From Propionibacteriaceae bacterium (GTDB taxonomy: Bacteria > Actinomycetota > Actinomycetes > Propionibacteriales > Propionibacteriaceae), in assembly GCA_031266665.1 (NCBI GenBank), contig JAISAO010000039.1:1-60445 (forward strand): a stretch of DNA of 60,445 nt. The letters run 5' to 3'. The translations under genes and the position numbers were made by a program. Within the stretch, counting starts at the first letter, position 1, and the number at the start of each line of letters is the position of its first letter. The notes under the pieces are model-generated. The model saw only the letters and a list, made by a program, of their open reading frames with translations, was not told the origin of the DNA and searched no databases. This document shows positions 59,050 to 60,445 of the stretch, in pieces.

Positions 59050-59104
59050 CTGCGCGCCACCCTGGACCAAGCCTCCCTGGACTACTACGCCGACGACGGT
59101 TCAC
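59050..59104 (+). pseudogene. 3' relic of a lipoprotein paralogue
   Basis: The codons LRATLDQASLDYYADDGS match the C-terminus of the preceding lipoprotein (LRAILDQAALDYQAENGN). No other part of a second copy is seen. It indicates that a tandem paralogue once lay here. Confidence 0.55.
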
Positions 59105-59179
59105 CTGGAAGCCGCGGGACGACATCTAAGACGTCGGCGCCGCCCTTACCCGACTGCTCCGCCGTGGCCACGAGCCCGG

Positions 59180-60283
59180 TCAGTCAGCTTGCCGTTCCTC
59201 GCCGGGCGGCACAGCCTCGGGATGCAGCGCCAACTGGTGGGCCAACTCGTCTTGGACGACAGCCTGAAGCTCACGGGCCGACGGCAGGGCGGCGCGGGCG
59301 TCCTCGGGCAGCCCTTGCCATTCAGCCACCGCGACGGGCGCCGCAGTGCTGGCCAAGGCGAAGCGGACAGTGGCCTCGCGTTTGCCCGTGCAGAGCAGAA
59401 GCCCGATGGTCGGGGAGTGAATCGCCGGGTTGCGCACCAGTTCGTCCACCATCGTGACGTAGGTTCCGAGCGCGCCGAGATATTCCGGCTCGAAGTCGGT
59501 GACTTTCAATTCGATAACGATGTAACGCAGTTGTTCTGTGTGGAACATCAACAGATCGAGGTGCCGGTCAACTCCGTCCACCGTGAGTCTGACCTGCCGC
59601 CCGGCCAGAGTGATGCCTCGACCGAGTTCGAGCAGCGTGTTTTGGATGCGGTCGATCAGGGCCTGTTCCAGGTCCCGTTCCGCCATACCGCGAGTCAGCC
59701 CGGCGTGCTGGAACACGTAAGGGTCTTTGGTGATCTCTTGGGCCAAGTCGGAGTCCGGCGGGGGCAGGGCGGCGGCGAAGTTGGACGGGGCGGCGCCCAG
59801 TCTGCCGCGGAGACCGCTTTGGATCTGGAACGCCAGGACGGCCCGGGACCAGCCGTTGACCACTGTCTCGCGGGCATACCACAGCAGGTCTTCGATGCCG
59901 TCAGCCTTGTCCAAGAGAACCATGACATGGCCCCATGGCAATTTCGCAGCAAGCTGCTGCGAAATCTCGTCGTCCGGCCACCTCTTCGCCATCTTGCGCA
60001 TGTAGGTCAGGTTCGTCGGCGACCAGCCGGCCTGGTCGGGGAACTCCCGCCGGAGGTCCTCGGCCAGGCGCGGGATCACTTGCGATCCCCAACCCAGCCG
60101 TCCCTGACGTTCAACGATGTCCTGCCCGATGGAACAGTACAGTTTGATAACCTCCGCGTTGGCCGCGCGCACGGCGCGGAACTGCGTCGCACGAACGCGG
60201 GCCTTCAGGTCGGCCAGCCATTCGGCGTAGCCGGGAGGCATCTCCTCGAAAGCGCGTGGCGTGATCCGCCTAGGCAGGCTCAT
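59180..60283 (-). CDS. DUF1016 (YhcG-type) PD-(D/E)XK nuclease-like protein
   Basis: A 367-residue protein. The N-terminal half is the DUF1016 helical domain (AEVIKLYCSIGQDIVERQG, LAEDLRREFPDQAGWSPTNLTYMRKMAKRWP); the C-terminal half is a PD-(D/E)XK nuclease fold (DRHLDLLMFHTEQLRYIVIELKVTDFEPEYLGALGTYV) with the D...E-x-K catalytic set. Relatives lie in mobile and defence regions, including next to restriction systems; the role is unproven. A stand-alone leftward gene. Confidence 0.85.
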   Translation of the reverse strand: MSLPRRITPRAFEEMPPGYAEWLADLKARVRATQFRAVRAANAEVIKLYCSIGQDIVERQGRLGWGSQVIPRLAEDLRREFPDQAGWSPTNLTYMRKMAKRWPDDEISQQLAAKLPWGHVMVLLDKADGIEDLLWYARETVVNGWSRAVLAFQIQSGLRGRLGAAPSNFAAALPPPDSDLAQEITKDPYVFQHAGLTRGMAERDLEQALIDRIQNTLLELGRGITLAGRQVRLTVDGVDRHLDLLMFHTEQLRYIVIELKVTDFEPEYLGALGTYVTMVDELVRNPAIHSPTIGLLLCTGKREATVRFALASTAAPVAVAEWQGLPEDARAALPSARELQAVVQDELAHQLALHPEAVPPGEERQAD

Positions 60284-60356
60284 GACTCGCCTCCTCCCGT
60301 TTCGGGGACAATCCTCCCACCCGAGGCGGCTCGGCGGGGCTGGCCGGGCGGCTGTC

Positions 60357-60445
60357 GTGGGTCAGCTGCGGGAGGCGGCGGCCGCGGCCGCGCGCGACCG
60401 TCGGGCGACGTTGCTGGACCGGGCGCGGCGGCTGTCCGACGATGT
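60357..60445 (+). CDS. Possible 5' end of a gene cut by the window edge
   Basis: From GTG at 60357 an open frame VGQLREAAAAAARDRRATLL continues off the window with actinobacterial codon use. It looks helical and Ala/Arg-rich. There is too little to name a family, and the start is a guess. Confidence 0.3.
   Translation, partial: MGQLREAAAAAARDRRATLLDRARRLSDD

Noticed and set aside
1..60445. tRNA, rRNA, CRISPR arrays, intact transposases or integrases
   Set aside because: I looked through the intergenic stretches and the listed proteins and found no cloverleaf-like sequence, spaced repeat array or DDE/tyrosine/serine recombinase pattern.

Overview
The window is high-GC DNA from an actinobacterium (Actinomycetota). 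Four things point there: the ppa / dacB / tilS / hpt neighbourhood, WXG100-type secreted proteins, a SARP/BTAD-like protein, and frequent leaderless starts in which a TANNNT box lies 6-9 nt before the start codon. The GH115 glucuronidase with its sugar importer suggests a plant-polymer-exposed (gut or soil) lifestyle. I cannot name family or genus.

Layout. 0.4-6.2 kb: PEBP-like protein, SprT-like metallopeptidase, a purC-purS fusion with a long low-complexity tail coupled to purQ, and an alpha/beta hydrolase. 6.5-10.7 kb: Eis-like acetyltransferase, then hpt, tilS and an adenine/adenosine deaminase (purine salvage plus tRNA-Ile lysidinylation). 10.9-15.9 kb: a WXG100 / partner / polymorphic-toxin operon followed by a four-unit ladder of related immunity genes, each preceded by a relic of the toxin 3' end. 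It sits between tilS and dacB. 15.9-24.1 kb: dacB, ppa, prepilin peptidase, HAD hydrolase, a free-standing topoisomerase IV subunit A C-terminal domain, envelope proteins and an MFS transporter. 24.1-26.4 kb: AlbA/HTH regulator and a lone antitoxin. 26.7-35.7 kb: glucuronoxylan-oligosaccharide locus (uxuA, GH115, ABC importer without ATPase, LacI regulator with clear operators). 35.9-41.1 kb: fba, trxA, trxB, a parDE pair with a broken toxin, and a BTAD-like protein. 41.5-45.6 kb: a second toxin operon on the same plan, with a CdiA-like toxin end and a three-unit immunity ladder. 45.7-48.1 kb: ddl and an aminotransferase. 48.2-56.5 kb: accessory region with a sigma-like factor, small repeat protein, VapBC-like pair, HD hydrolase, and two zinc-ribbon/leucine-rich-repeat proteins belonging to a duplicated block with AbiEi. 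56.7-60.4 kb: plsC, a lipoprotein and a DUF1016 nuclease.

Three themes cut across the window. (1) Two paralogous secreted-toxin operons share promoter, partner and scaffold but carry different toxin ends, and each has its own ladder of toxin-tail plus immunity units. (2) Short non-coding elements of about 115-170 bp bounded by CTAG (family A with inverted ends, four copies; family B, two copies) sit at gene ends and truncate or redefine genes. (3) Housekeeping enzymes (PurCS, TilS, an aminotransferase) have acquired repetitive Gly/Ser/Thr/Pro-rich tails or inserts. I saw no tRNA, rRNA, CRISPR array or intact transposase.
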